NCBI GenBank assembly: GCA_030323885.1
Contig: CM059198.1
Span: 63,514,917-63,578,916, forward strand
Direction of reading: 5' to 3'
Source of the DNA: Branchipolynoe longqiensis
Taxonomy: Eukaryota; Annelida; Polychaeta; Phyllodocida; Polynoidae
Length of the DNA: 64,000 nt
In this document: piece by piece, positions 1 through 9,884 of the stretch
Layout: each line of letters starts with the position of its first letter
Numbering within the stretch: the first letter of the stretch is position 1
Program-made: the position numbers and the translations under genes
The notes under the pieces: generated by a model
Told to the model about the DNA's origin: nothing
Seen by the model: the letters and a program-made list of their open reading frames with translations, nothing else
The model's database searches: none

Positions 1-360
1 GTTACCTTATTCTATTATACGACTGCTCCCGTAATCTCCTTTGATATGTTCCTTTGTACTTGGGATACTAGAGGCTGGGGTGCAGCCTGGAGAGTGGAAG
101 GTCTGCTTCCAAGTAGCTCCCCATCTCCCCCGCCTGCCCTCCAGGTGGCGCCTCACCCCGCTACTATCTTGCCATTAGGGAGGGAAATAGGATCTAACGA
201 TTTATGGTGGGATGGACCAGGTTTCCAACTCATCATGCTATCATTGTCGTCTGCCATTCTTCTCCTGTAACCAGGAATGTGTTTTTTGTGAATCTCACTC
301 TCACATGGTCTCACACCCACAGCCGAACCCTCTTCAATCCTCCCTTCCCCTGCCTCAGAC
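1..360. other. no recognised feature
   Basis: The short open frames here overlap each other, lack any recognisable domain and look like chance. I see no gene, RNA or clear repeat before the SINE copy that follows. Confidence 0.5.
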
Positions 361-725
361 TGGGTGCAGTGGCCGAATCAGTAGACCGTGGGCCTCGTGT
401 GTGGGAGATCGGGAGTTTGGTTCCCAGTCGAGTCAAACCAATGACTTACAAAATATATACTTGTCGCTTCTCAGCCTGGCACTCAGCATTAATATGATAG
501 GGCAAGGACTGGTTACTTCACTGTCAGAATAAGGACTGGTTAGCTTACTATCAGGATAATACGACTGAGTGAGATATCGGGTCCTGGTGCTGGCAGCTTG
601 ATTTCCCAGTTGGGCAGCACTATAAATATGCCATGAGTGTGCATTGTCATAAGTCGGTACCCATCATGATATGACCTTAGATGTTGCCAGCACATAAAAC
701 TCCAATAACCAACCAGCCAATCAAA
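361..725 (+). mobile_element. SINE-A copy (tRNA-headed SINE)
   Basis: First of more than twenty copies of the dominant SINE. The family has a tRNA-like head (A-box-like TGGCCGAATNAGTTAGAGC; in better copies a B box GGTTCGAACCC), a body containing the words GACTTAAAAATTGATACTTG and GTGACTGAGTGGGATATC, and a 3' part CCTGATATGACCTTAGATG followed by a CAACAACCAACC tail. Here the head is diverged and the tail lies at about 705-725. Pol III transcription and LINE-dependent retroposition are inferred from SINE biology, not shown. Confidence 0.8.
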
Positions 726-741
726 GATGGGGGAAAGTACT

Positions 742-826
742 TGTGTCAGTGCGCTCTCATGACCTTATAGTGCTGTGCTCACTGGGATGCCAGGCAGACA
801 GCACCATGATGCGATATCCCACTCAG
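742..826 (-). mobile_element. SINE-A fragment
   Basis: Reverse-complement piece of the SINE-A body, including TATCCCACTCAGT. Head and tail are missing. Confidence 0.6.
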
Positions 827-1066
827 TTCTATGCTATTGACAATAAAACAGAAAATAACATTGACAAGAAAAAGAAGACTTGGAAACATTTTACAGTGGT
901 CCTAATCTACTCGTTGAATTAAAGATAATGTTGGTATTGGTTGGTCAACTTAACATTATTTCGTCTGATGAAAGCATCCATTTGCCAAAGCCATAACATT
1001 TGATTGTATATAGCTGCGTAAGATAGTGGTATACTCATTAATGTTTTGTTCTGTCAACACTGAATA

Positions 1067-1255
1067 TTAAAGCTGCATAGTCAGATGAAATATCAAATTT
1101 TCAAAACCAAACCAAATATCTAGATGTAATTTTACATATCTAACTTCGATACTGATGCACTTATTACACATTTGTTTCTGTTTAGAAGGCAATACTCAGT
1201 CAATTTAACAGAATCTGTTACTGCAGAAGTCTATGGTGTCAGAGTTTTGGCATGC
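1067..1255. mobile_element. MITE-1 fragment, truncated by satellite
   Basis: Starts with the MITE-1 terminus (TTAAAGCTGCATAGTC) and continues through the MITE-1 interior in the opposite sense to the 12.8-kb copy. It stops where the satellite field begins. No coding capacity. Confidence 0.65.
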
Positions 1256-2674
1256 TTGTTTATATTTTGGATTTCTAAAGCTGGTATTTTTTGTTTTTGT
1301 AAAGTTGATATTTTAGGGGGTTTAAAACTAAAATCTTGGATTTTCAAACCTAATATTTAGGATTTTTAAAGCAGACATCTTGCATACTTTAAAGCTGGCA
1401 TTTGATGTTTTAAAACTGGCATTTTGGGTGGTTTAAATCTGACATGGTTTTAAAGATTACTTGTGAGGTTTAAAAATGATGGTTGGGATGTTAAGATGAC
1501 ATTTTGGGAGGTTTAAATCTGACATATCATGGTTTTAAAGATTACATGTGAGGTTTAAAAATGACGGTTGGCATGTTAAGATGACATTTTGGGAGGTTTA
1601 AAGCTGATATTTTGTCATAAATGATGTTAACATAATTTATGTTTCAATGAATCTGACATTTCGGGTATTAAACCTGACATGTTGCATTTTTAAAGCTAAC
1701 ATCCAGGATTGTTAGATTTGATACCTGGGTGGGGGGTAAAGCTGACATTTTGCATTTTGAAGCTGTCAATTTGGGCATTTTAAACCATTTTGGTTCTTAC
1801 AGCTGGTATTTTCTATTTTTAAAGCTGATATTTTTGTTTCAAAGCTGACATTTTAGTGCTTTAAAACTGACTTGAAGTTTAAAGCTGACTTTTCAAGGCG
1901 GGTTTAAAGCTGGTATGTTGGTATAAATAAACCTGACATGTTGGGATAAATAAATGGGATATGTTATATAAATAAAGCTGACATTTTGGTCAAAATAAGG
2001 CTCACATGGTGTCATAGATAAAGCTGACATGGTGGTCAAAATATAGCTGATATGTTGCTCAAAATAAAGCTGACGTGCTGGTATTAATACAGCTAACAGT
2101 TTTGTCAAAATAAACCTGATATGTTGGTCAAAATAAAGGTGACATGCTGGTATTAATACAGCTAACATTTTTGTCAAAATAAAGCGGATATGCAGATATT
2201 AATAAAGCTAACATTTTGTTCAAAATAAACTGACATTTTGCTCAAAATAATGTTGAGATGATGGTCAAAAACAAAGCTGACATTTTCCTCAAAATAAAGC
2301 TTACATGTTGGTATAAATAAAGCTGACATTTGGTCAAAATGAGGCTGGCATGTCAGTATATATAAAACTGACATGTTGGTATAAATAAAGCTGACATTTC
2401 GATATGAATACAGCTGAGATGTTAGGTTTTTGAAACTGACATTTTGGTCAAAATGAAATTGACATTTTGTCCAAAGAAAGCTGAAATGATGGTCAAAATA
2501 AGGCTGACATTTTGCTCAAAATAAAGCTGACTTGTTGGTACAAATAATGCTGACATTTTGGTCCAAATAAGGGTGGCATGGCAGGATAAATAAACCTGAC
2601 ATTTTGTTTTTTTAAGCTGACATTTCGGTCAAAATAAAGCTGATATGTTCATATAAATACAGCTGACATATTGT
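1256..2674. repeat. 23-bp satellite, segment 1
   Basis: Tandem array of an imperfect ~23-bp unit. Two main variants alternate: GCTGACATTTTGG plus TCAAAATAAA, and GCTGACATGTTGG plus TATAAATAAA. The left part (to about 1900) is more degenerate, with units of 20-30 bp. Because 23 is not a multiple of three, the open frames on the minus strand here are artefacts. The DIRS-type element interrupts the array at 2674/2675. Confidence 0.9.
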
Positions 2675-2971
2675 GTAACGAAGGAGGCTAGAAGTCAGAT
2701 GTAGAAGTGAATAAGGGCGACATCATTTATTCCTACTACAAACATGTGTTATGAATGCTTGAACATCAGCACAATATTAGCTCCCATAATGAACAATCAT
2801 CGAATAAGTTTGCTTAGCAATAACCAATATCATCTTTCACGATGAACAATCATCGAATGAGTTGCATAGCAATAATCAGTATGATACCACATAATGAATA
2901 ATCAGTACAATATCGAGTCAAATGATATCTGGCTGGGCCACCGCCCTACCGAAGAAGAAAAAAAAACAAAC
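2675..2971 (-). repeat. split direct repeat Q, outer copy
   Basis: Copy of the sequence at 3173-3495, starting GTAACGAAGGAGGCTA and running to a variable A-rich tract. It forms the element edge next to the satellite. It differs from the inner copy at only a few positions before the A-tract, where it lacks some bases of the inner copy. Confidence 0.9.
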
Positions 2972-2973
2972 AA

Positions 2974-3172
2974 AAAAACTCAAGGTTGTGCTCTGGGGCG
3001 CAGCTAGCAGGCGAGTGAGGTCTAGTGCACCTCACAAGGTGGGGGGGCGTGGTCAGACGGCGCCGCCTGCACCCCTGGTAGCGAACCCAGGAACCACAGT
3101 AGTGGAGTGACCAAAAGTAGTATAGCGGGAGTCCTTCTCTCTTACATCTGCATACAGGTCTGTATACGAGTT
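2974..3172 (-). repeat. split direct repeat P, inner copy
   Basis: About 200 bp nearly identical to 7471-7669, starting CTCAAGGTTGTGCTCTGGGG and ending TGTATACGAGTT. It abuts the inner Q copy directly at 3172/3173. That P/Q junction is what would be produced when the two ends are joined in a circular intermediate. Confidence 0.9.
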
Positions 3173-3495
3173 GTAACGAAGGAGGCTAGGAGTCAGATGT
3201 AGAAGTAAATAAGGGCGACATCATTTATTCCTACTACAAACATGTGTTATGAATGCTTGAACATCAGCACAATATTAGCTCCCATAATGAACAATCATCG
3301 AATAAGTTTGCTTAGCAATAACCAATATCATCTTTCATGATGAACAATCATCGAATGAGTTGCATAGCAATAATCAGTATGATACCACATAATGAATAAT
3401 CAGTACAATATCGAGTCAAATGATATCTGGCTGGGCCACCGCCAAGGCCTACCGGCCGACCCAGCCAAAAAGAAGAAAGAAAAAAAAAAAAAAAC
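3173..3495 (-). repeat. split direct repeat Q, inner copy
   Basis: Copy of 2675-2971, ending in a purine-rich A-tract at about 3467-3494. That tract lies just beyond the recombinase stop codon at 3505, so Q begins almost immediately after the last gene on the minus strand. Confidence 0.9.
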
Positions 3496-3504
3496 ATCAT
3501 TCTA

Positions 3505-4488
3505 TTACGAACAATCATCGATTGATGCTGCAGCTCGTATATCATTAAGAATGCGGTCAGCAATTGGCAAAGTAATGTACTTGTACACACAATCTGATTT
3601 CCAATCGCCGCGAGCCTTAATCTCTTCTATAGTTGCCCCTGCATATGGAGGAAGGTGCAGCCACCTCTCCTAAGGGAATGGCAAGAGTAGTCATCAGGGT
3701 TAAAACCCGAACATATACATAGATATTTAATAGTCGATTGAAGTATAACGTAAGTTAAAGGCTTAAACCCACCCATCGGCGAAGACACTTGAAAAGCTGC
3801 TGAGCCCTCAGACACGGGTACCTGAGTGAAATGTAATTTCGTCCAATGAACTGCACATAGGGATTTATTTTTAAGCGAAGCTATAGGGATTAGCAACTTG
3901 CGCTCCTTGAATTGAATTGTTTTCGAACGCCTTACTGAAACAATCATCCCCCAAGCAAAAAATTCAAAATCCGACCTCAGCAGGGTCGAATCTGAGAGTG
4001 TCAACTGACACTTACGTAATAAACCTCGGAAACCTGTTAATATTGCAGCCCTTGTTGCCACATGACCTAGAGAATCCGTTAGAAATTCAAACATAACTAA
4101 TAAATTACGTGGAAGCAGAGGCTTTGCCGATTTTACCTCACACCCCAGAATCCGCTTAACACCTCCTAGAGTAGTTTTCACCGTATGGCTTTTATAATCA
4201 ATAGGCACAGCATCCTCAGATTTTAGGAAAAAATTTAAAGCCGATAAATAGTTAGTTATAGAACTGTAAGTTAAACTGCGAGCTAACCAAGCTATGTATA
4301 AAGCGACCTGACTTGAAACACGGTATCGGGGCAAGAAGCCCTTTAAATTGATCTATAAAAATGAAATACTTTCTTATCTGCGTCGAGCGAGTGGTGCGAC
4401 TATTTGGCGCGTACTACTGCATGGCTATTGTCTTCGCCTCCGCCTGCAGCGTTGCCAGACCTACAAAGCAATATGTCCCATAACGCAT
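3505..4488 (-). pseudogene. tyrosine recombinase (integrase) of the DIRS-type element, broken
   Basis: Tyrosine recombinase that would integrate the circular DNA copy. The ATG at 4488-4486 lies just after the RT stop. The N-terminal core-binding part is seen in one frame (4413 to about 4350). The next frame (about 4349-3627) carries the rest of that domain (ARSLTYSSITNYLSALNF) and the catalytic domain up to CHSLRRGGCTF, the conserved H-x-x-R-R box. A third frame (about 3645-3505) carries GDWKSDCVYKYIT, whose second Tyr is the likely nucleophile. There are three breaks: a TAG at 4416-4414, a frameshift between about 4350 and 4335, and a one-base frameshift at about 3644-3648. The largest open stretch, 3627-4334, begins at TTG, so it is not a natural start. 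Sequencing error could account for some breaks. Confidence 0.88.
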
Positions 4489-4490
4489 TA

Positions 4491-6386
4491 TCACTCGAAC
4501 AGATGGGAACAACATAAAGTCCTAGTCTTATCGGCCTGCACTATTCTTTCTCGCTGTTGAGGGGCAACCCACCTACTCAGGCTATCACATATTATATTAT
4601 AATTGGTCTTAATATGAACTGCTGTTATATTAAAATTATAGCGTATGGAAACCCAAAATATGCGCTTCAGTAAATTCATTATAATCTGATTCTTTGAAAC
4701 ACCCTTAACAAGAGCTGACCTCACAGTGTTATTATCAGTTATAAATACAACATTTTTATTTCTCCAGAATCCACACCAACGATCAACAGCCGCCACAACT
4801 GCCCACATTTCTTTGACATTAATGTGTGACTGACCCAACTCCATAGGCGCTAACACTCTATGGTGGGTTAAACAATTAACCGGCTGGTTATCTCCGAAAA
4901 AACCTACGCACCAGTCATTGCCATGTAGAGCACCATAACCTTGCTGTGAAGCGTCCGTATAAACGGATAGAGTTTCTCCCTGGTTTACCAATATTTTCTG
5001 TTCACCGTTAAATTGATCCACATAGGAAAGCCACCACTGTATCTCTTCCTGAAACGCTTTGTTTATCCTATATCTGTGATAAGGAAGTTTCAGGGCCTTT
5101 ACTGCACTATGAATACGAGCCGAGAAGCAACGACCACCACGAACTACCACAGAACAGTGCGACAACCGACCCCCTAACTGCTCCAACTCCTTCCTAGTTG
5201 CTTTTCTCTTGTTAACGAATGTATTAAGGTGATTCTTCAATTTAATCAATTTATCAACAGGTAATTTCACTTTCATAGTTATACTGTCTATCATAATACC
5301 AAGAAATCTAGTACTTGTAGAAGGAGTAACCAATTTTGAAAAATTAATGTAGAAGCCTAGGCGCCTCAATATAGAAATCAATTCTAATTGATTTAACCGA
5401 CAGTCCTCATATGACCTACCTAGTACAGCAAAATCATCTAAGTAATTTACAACACGCTCATTACCGTGTCGAATAGCACAACGATATAAATAGTTCGATA
5501 TTTTTGTAAATATATACGGGCTAGAAGACAGACCCATAGATAACCTATTGTCCAAAAAAAATCTGTCTACACCATTAATATTCCATATCAAACCTTGACT
5601 ATCCCTGTCCGACGGGTGAATACTGACAGCCCGGTAAGCATCCTGAATGTCAATCACCGATATGTAGTCACCATGTATAAGCATTTTTAATAATGTGTCG
5701 ACACTTTTATAACGAAATTTACAACAGGTTTCTGATACAAAGTTATTCACTGACTTCCCATAGGGCTTACTGCAGTCTACTATAACCCTATAACCAGAAC
5801 CTGCCGCCTTTGGTATGCAGAACATGTTATGGGAGCAAGTAGGACGCGTATTAGTTGGAGAAATATAGCCTTTATCAACTTCGGCCTGCAACTTTGCCTT
5901 AATAAAAGTGTTATGTTCCTGGACTTCTTTGCTGGTATAAGTGCAGTTATAAGAATTACTAAACTGTTCATTAATAATCTTAAAGCCAAAAATTACTCCA
6001 TGCAATATATATTCCCAGTCCGGGTCGGTGTCATTTTGGAAAAAAGTCTCAACAAAAATTCGGCATGGCTTTATCATCGCAACTGCACCGGCAATTGTGT
6101 GTTGACAGCTACAAATTCCGTTGAAACAATCTTGAGAAACGGCAAAACTACGATTATAAGAAGTATTAGAATATTTATCATAAGCGGTGACATAGAAGTA
6201 ATCCAACCTAACCGATACCTCTAACCATGTTGCTTCAATTGGATTCCAACGGGGCATAGGCCCAGTTGCATGATTGCCAATCACCTGACTATCAATTAAC
6301 CGACCCTGCACCGGCATGTCGCAACTGGCTATTTTTAGCAGAGACGGAGAAGCACACCCTTCCCCATTCATTACTACAGTATTCAT
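4491..6386 (-). CDS. reverse transcriptase-RNase H of the DIRS-type element
   Basis: Makes the DNA copy of the element RNA. Of 631 residues, 1-150 are a poorly conserved N-terminal region. RT follows: IPKAAGSGYRVIVDCS at about 191-206, first metal site in SVIDIQDAYR at 243-252, MGLSSSPYIF at 284-293, and the catalytic YLDD at 315-318 followed by LGFYINFSK. RNase H follows: YTDAS at 476-480, the acidic HINVKEM at 521-527, ITDNN at 549-553 and CDSLSRW near 595. The frame is intact and stops right after RNase H. DIRS1 and PAT usually carry a methyltransferase downstream, which is not seen here. The ATG at 6386 is the first in the frame; the 126-bp gap to gag may hold an upstream start or a re-initiation site. 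Confidence 0.93.
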   Translation of the reverse strand: MNTVVMNGEGCASPSLLKIASCDMPVQGRLIDSQVIGNHATGPMPRWNPIEATWLEVSVRLDYFYVTAYDKYSNTSYNRSFAVSQDCFNGICSCQHTIAGAVAMIKPCRIFVETFFQNDTDPDWEYILHGVIFGFKIINEQFSNSYNCTYTSKEVQEHNTFIKAKLQAEVDKGYISPTNTRPTCSHNMFCIPKAAGSGYRVIVDCSKPYGKSVNNFVSETCCKFRYKSVDTLLKMLIHGDYISVIDIQDAYRAVSIHPSDRDSQGLIWNINGVDRFFLDNRLSMGLSSSPYIFTKISNYLYRCAIRHGNERVVNYLDDFAVLGRSYEDCRLNQLELISILRRLGFYINFSKLVTPSTSTRFLGIMIDSITMKVKLPVDKLIKLKNHLNTFVNKRKATRKELEQLGGRLSHCSVVVRGGRCFSARIHSAVKALKLPYHRYRINKAFQEEIQWWLSYVDQFNGEQKILVNQGETLSVYTDASQQGYGALHGNDWCVGFFGDNQPVNCLTHHRVLAPMELGQSHINVKEMWAVVAAVDRWCGFWRNKNVVFITDNNTVRSALVKGVSKNQIIMNLLKRIFWVSIRYNFNITAVHIKTNYNIICDSLSRWVAPQQRERIVQADKTRTLCCSHLFE

Positions 6387-6512
6387 TGTAACGTTACCGC
6401 TATGAACAGTCCTATTATTAACAGTACACTTATTTAAATTTGTCTTATTATTTGTAGTTAACGTATTAATTTTCTGCGCATTTGAACTGTGTCTACAAGC
6501 CTTACTAATCTT

Positions 6513-7466
6513 TCAGTCTCTACGGCAATTTACTCGTTTGTGACTACGGCTGCCGCACCGCGAGCACCAGTGTCCATAGTCGCACGTCATGTTATCCCGT
6601 GAACACCCTTGTTCGCCATTGTAGGCAAAACAAGGTTTCTTACCATCACGCGTGTAGAGACGATTAGCACCACTAGTAGTGTTAGCGGAAATACCTGGTT
6701 TTTTATTGTCCTTGATATTTTCGAATGCATAGTGCCTTAATGCCAAATCACTGTTTCCTACTACGAACGCGTCAAAACCTTGTTTTTGAGCCAGCTTTCG
6801 AACTCCAGTGTCATATGCAACGTGTGCAGTGTTATTATAATTATTATGCTTAGCCTTAGCGCTGATATAACTTATATGGTTGAATAAAGCATGGCAAGCA
6901 TTAATGTCATCATAAGAATTACTATCCTGAAACCAGGCACATGTTGACTCAATAAGTTCATAACCATTCAATTTTTTTACTTGCTTTCTCTCACACGTGT
7001 GGTGCTTCAGCGTCCACTTACGTTGACGCCTCCTCTCCCTACTCGGTGTTCTACTTCCCGAACTTGATGAAGAAGACCTGCGACGACGGTGACACCGGTG
7101 CGCGCGACCCGCCTTGCTCCTACCCCTTTCTGCCGACACGTCCAACACCCGGAGTTCTTCCTCGACCATGGTCCTCTGCCTCTCTAACGCTGCTACCCGC
7201 TTCCGCCTTTCCAGCAATTCGACTTGCGACTTCAGCGCGGCCTCGTCCGCCGACAGGGTGTCTTCTAACACTGCTGCCGTCGCGCCACGCACCTCCGCTT
7301 TAACTTCAGTCGCCATTTTTTCTACTTGTTTCAACTGCTGCTCAGGCACAGGGTGTGCACGGGTTGCACGTTTTGTAGATGCTGATAACCTCATAGGACA
7401 CAATTCATTGACCGGCAACACGTGCTTCTGACCACACGGCCCGCAGTAGTCAGTTACATGCTGCAT
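6513..7466 (-). CDS. gag-like protein of the DIRS-type element
   Basis: Putative structural, nucleic-acid-binding protein of 317 residues. The frame stays open up to 7532 inside repeat P, but the ATG at 7466 is chosen because it lies just inside the unique region. Features in order: CGPCG with a nearby ELCPM (residues 8-25), a charged probable coiled coil at about 79-108, and a basic Arg/Ser tract RRRRSSSSSSGSRTPSR at 127-143. A conserved block at about 149-232 is also found in the relic at 42.7-43.3 kb. Two C-terminal zinc motifs follow: CCCH at C279-x8-C288-x6-C295-x3-H299 and a CCHC knuckle at C301-x2-C304-x4-H309-x4-C314. Position before RT and the zinc knuckle support the gag call; the sequence is otherwise not recognised. 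Confidence 0.85.
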   Translation of the reverse strand: MQHVTDYCGPCGQKHVLPVNELCPMRLSASTKRATRAHPVPEQQLKQVEKMATEVKAEVRGATAAVLEDTLSADEAALKSQVELLERRKRVAALERQRTMVEEELRVLDVSAERGRSKAGRAHRCHRRRRSSSSSSGSRTPSRERRRQRKWTLKHHTCERKQVKKLNGYELIESTCAWFQDSNSYDDINACHALFNHISYISAKAKHNNYNNTAHVAYDTGVRKLAQKQGFDAFVVGNSDLALRHYAFENIKDNKKPGISANTTSGANRLYTRDGKKPCFAYNGEQGCSRDNMTCDYGHWCSRCGSRSHKRVNCRRD

Positions 7467-7470
7467 GGGA

Positions 7471-7669
7471 AAAAACTCAAGGTTGTGCTCTGGGGCGCAG
7501 CTAGCAGGCGAGTGAGGTCTAGTGCACCTCACAAGGTTGGGGGGCGTGGTCAGACAGCGCCGCCTGCACCCCTGGTAGCGAACCCAGGAACCACAGTAGT
7601 GGAGTGACCAAAAGTAGTATAGCGGGAGTCCTTCTCTCTTACATCTGCATACAGGTCTGTATACGAGTT
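7471..7669 (-). repeat. split direct repeat P, terminal copy
   Basis: Upstream terminal repeat of the DIRS-type element in coding orientation, nearly identical to 2974-3172. It presumably carries the promoter for the gag transcript; no clear TATA box is visible. Confidence 0.9.
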
Positions 7670-7766
7670 ATAAATGAAGCTAACATGTTTTTTTAAAGCT
7701 GACATTTTGGTCAAAATAAAGCTGACATGTTGTAATAAATAAAACCGACATGCTGGTATTAATAGT
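7670..7766. repeat. 23-bp satellite, segment 2
   Basis: The satellite resumes exactly at the right edge of the DIRS-type element (ATAAATGAAGC) and continues until the next insertion. Confidence 0.88.
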
Positions 7767-7773
7767 CTGGAAT

Positions 7774-8541
7774 GAGCGGGTACGCCCCCCACCCGTTTCG
7801 GGTGGTGGGGTGGGGTGGTGGGGTGGGGTGGGGTGGGGTGGGGTGGTGGGGTGGGGTGGGGTGGTGTGGTGGGGTGGGGTGGGGTGGTGTGGAGGGCTGG
7901 GGGTGCTGACAGGGAGGGGGCTGAGCACCAGCATGCCAGGCTCACAGACTGACACTCCACTCAACTCCTCCCAACCAATATAAAGCCAATACCCAGCTAC
8001 CAATCTCATCACACTACCATCCGTAGCCCTCCAGGCTGCCGATCCAAATGTCAGTCCGCAACAGCGCCTCCGACTGACAACTACTACACCTACTTCTTTT
8101 TACCCACCCACCCGCAACTGCTGATTAATTGGAGAGCCAATAAAACAAACTAGTAAATTAAACGTTAAAATTAAACTAGAACTCAATTGACAGAGTTAAT
8201 TAACCACATCATTAATAAAAGCCAATTGACAACCCAGCAAATGGCAGATCTCCTTTACTTGATTAAATGTAGACCATACACTCATTTTTACCACATACAA
8301 ATTCATTTCTACTTATTACCTAGTTGTTCCTCATTGTTGTACCACCATGATCCATATGTTGCAATTACCATCTCATGCCCATATGTCATTGTGTTACATG
8401 ACCTTAGGTCGGCCACGGCTTCCCTGCTAAACAATAACATGTACCATGACTTGCTGCCGAGGGGGGGGGGCCACGCCCGAATAAATGCCATGTTTTCCCA
8501 ACTCAAGCTCCTTGTCTTCTGTGATCCCGTGATCAATTAAC
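7774..8541. mobile_element. 768-bp insertion of unknown class
   Basis: Interrupts the satellite with CTGGAAT on both sides (7767-7773 and 8542-8548), an apparent 7-bp target duplication. Inside are a G-rich GGGGT tract (about 7795-7895), a TATA-like CAATATAAAG near 7977, CAATAAAAC near 8139 and an A/T-rich 3' half. No recognisable coding region. It could be a non-autonomous retroelement. Confidence 0.6.
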
Positions 8542-8548
8542 CTGGAAT

Positions 8549-9884
8549 TGTGGTCAAAATAAAGCTGACATTTTGGTCAAAATAAAGTTGACATGTCGGT
8601 ATAGATAAAGCTAACATGTTTTTTTAAAGCTGGCATTTTGGTCAAAATAAAGATGACATTTTGGTTAAAATAAAGCTTAGATGATGGTCAAAATAGAGCT
8701 GACATTTTCCTCAAAATAAAGCTGACATGTTCGTACAAATAAAGCAGCCATTTGCTTTTTTAAAGCTGACCTTTTGGTCAAAATAAGGCCGAGATGTTGG
8801 TATAACAAACCTGACATCTTGGGTGTTTAAGCTGACATTCTGTTTTTTAAAGGGGACATTTTGGTTGAAATAAAGCTGACTTTTCAGTCAAAATAAAGCG
8901 GACATTTTCATCAAACTAAAGCTGATATGTTGGTATAAATATAGCTGACATAATAGTTTATTTTAAAGCTGATATGGTGGTTTTAAAGCAGACTTTTTGG
9001 TCAAAATAAAGCTGACATTTTGGTCGAAATAAAGCTGACATTTTGGGTTCAAAAGCTGGGATTTTGGTCAAAATAGATCTGACACATAGGTATACATAAA
9101 GCTTACATGTTAGGGTAAATAAAACTGACACATCCATATAAATAAAGCTGATGTGTTTTTTTTCAATATGACATTTTGGTGAAGAATAAAGCTGATATGT
9201 TTGTGCAAATAAAGCTGTCATTTCGGTCAAAACGAACCTGACATTTCAGTCAAAATGAACCTGACATTTCAGTCAAAATGAACCTGATATTTCAGTCAAA
9301 ATGAACCTGACATTTCAGTATAAATAAAGCTTACATGTTGGTACAAATAAAGCTGACATTTTGTTCCAAATAAAGCTGACATTTTGTTCCAAATAAAGCT
9401 GACATTTCTTGTTTGCTAAAACTGATATTTTAGTCAAAATAAAGGGGTTATGTAGGTATACATAAAGCTGACATATTGGTATAAATAAAACTGACATTTT
9501 AGTCACCATGAATCTCACATGTTGGTATAAATAAAGCTGCCATTTTATGTTTTGTTAAAGCTGATGTTTGGGATAAAACTGACATCTTGGATTGTTAATC
9601 TGACAATTAACATTTTTAATGCTAACATTTCACATTTTTAAGGCTGACATTTTGTGTATTAAAGCTCACATTTTGGATTTTTATTAGACATTGAAGATTT
9701 TAAAGGTGACGTTTTGGTAGGTTAAGGGTGAGATTAGGGGGTTAAGGATGGATTGCATGGTGAACGCTGGCATTTTGGTATAATTAAAGCTGACATTTGG
9801 GGTATTAAAGCTGACATGTTGAATTTTTTAAACTGACATTGATACTTGTTGAAGATGCCATTTACGATTTCTAAGGATGCCGTT
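8549..9884. repeat. 23-bp satellite, segment 3
   Basis: Best-preserved part of the array. TCAAAATAAAGCTGACATTT units recur for over 1 kb. Around 9230-9320 a local higher-order pattern (AACCTGACATTTCAGTCAA) repeats four times. Confidence 0.9.

Larger units (their letters stand above)
2675..7669 (-). mobile_element. PAT/Ngaro-type DIRS-order retrotransposon, complete structure
   Basis: A 4,995-bp tyrosine-recombinase retrotransposon. Read on the minus strand it is P (7669-7471), gag, RT-RNase H, recombinase, Q (about 3495-3173), P (3172-2974), Q (about 2971-2675). This P-genes-Q-P-Q order is the split-direct-repeat layout known for PAT and Ngaro elements, whereas DIRS1 itself has inverted termini. 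The two P copies differ at about 2 of 200 positions and the two Q copies at about 3 of 275 before an indel-rich A-tract, so the insertion looks young. Removing it rejoins the satellite unit (TTGT to ATAAAT) with no target duplication, as expected for recombinase-mediated integration. I see no methyltransferase domain after RNase H, which fits Ngaro better than PAT. Subgroup assignment is tentative. Confidence 0.93.

Noticed and set aside
1893..2374. Minus-strand frames with FDQNVSFI- and ILTK-like repeats
   Set aside because: Satellite translations; the 23-bp unit shifts frame every copy.
3627..4334. Recombinase as a separate intact 235-residue gene
   Set aside because: It starts at TTG and lacks the N-terminal part and the catalytic Tyr, both of which lie in neighbouring frames; it is a fragment of a broken gene.
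4345..4350. Programmed frameshift in the recombinase at the TTTAAAG-like run
   Set aside because: The run does not form a canonical slippery heptamer in the needed frame, the shift required is +1, and two further breaks exist; mutation or sequencing error is simpler.
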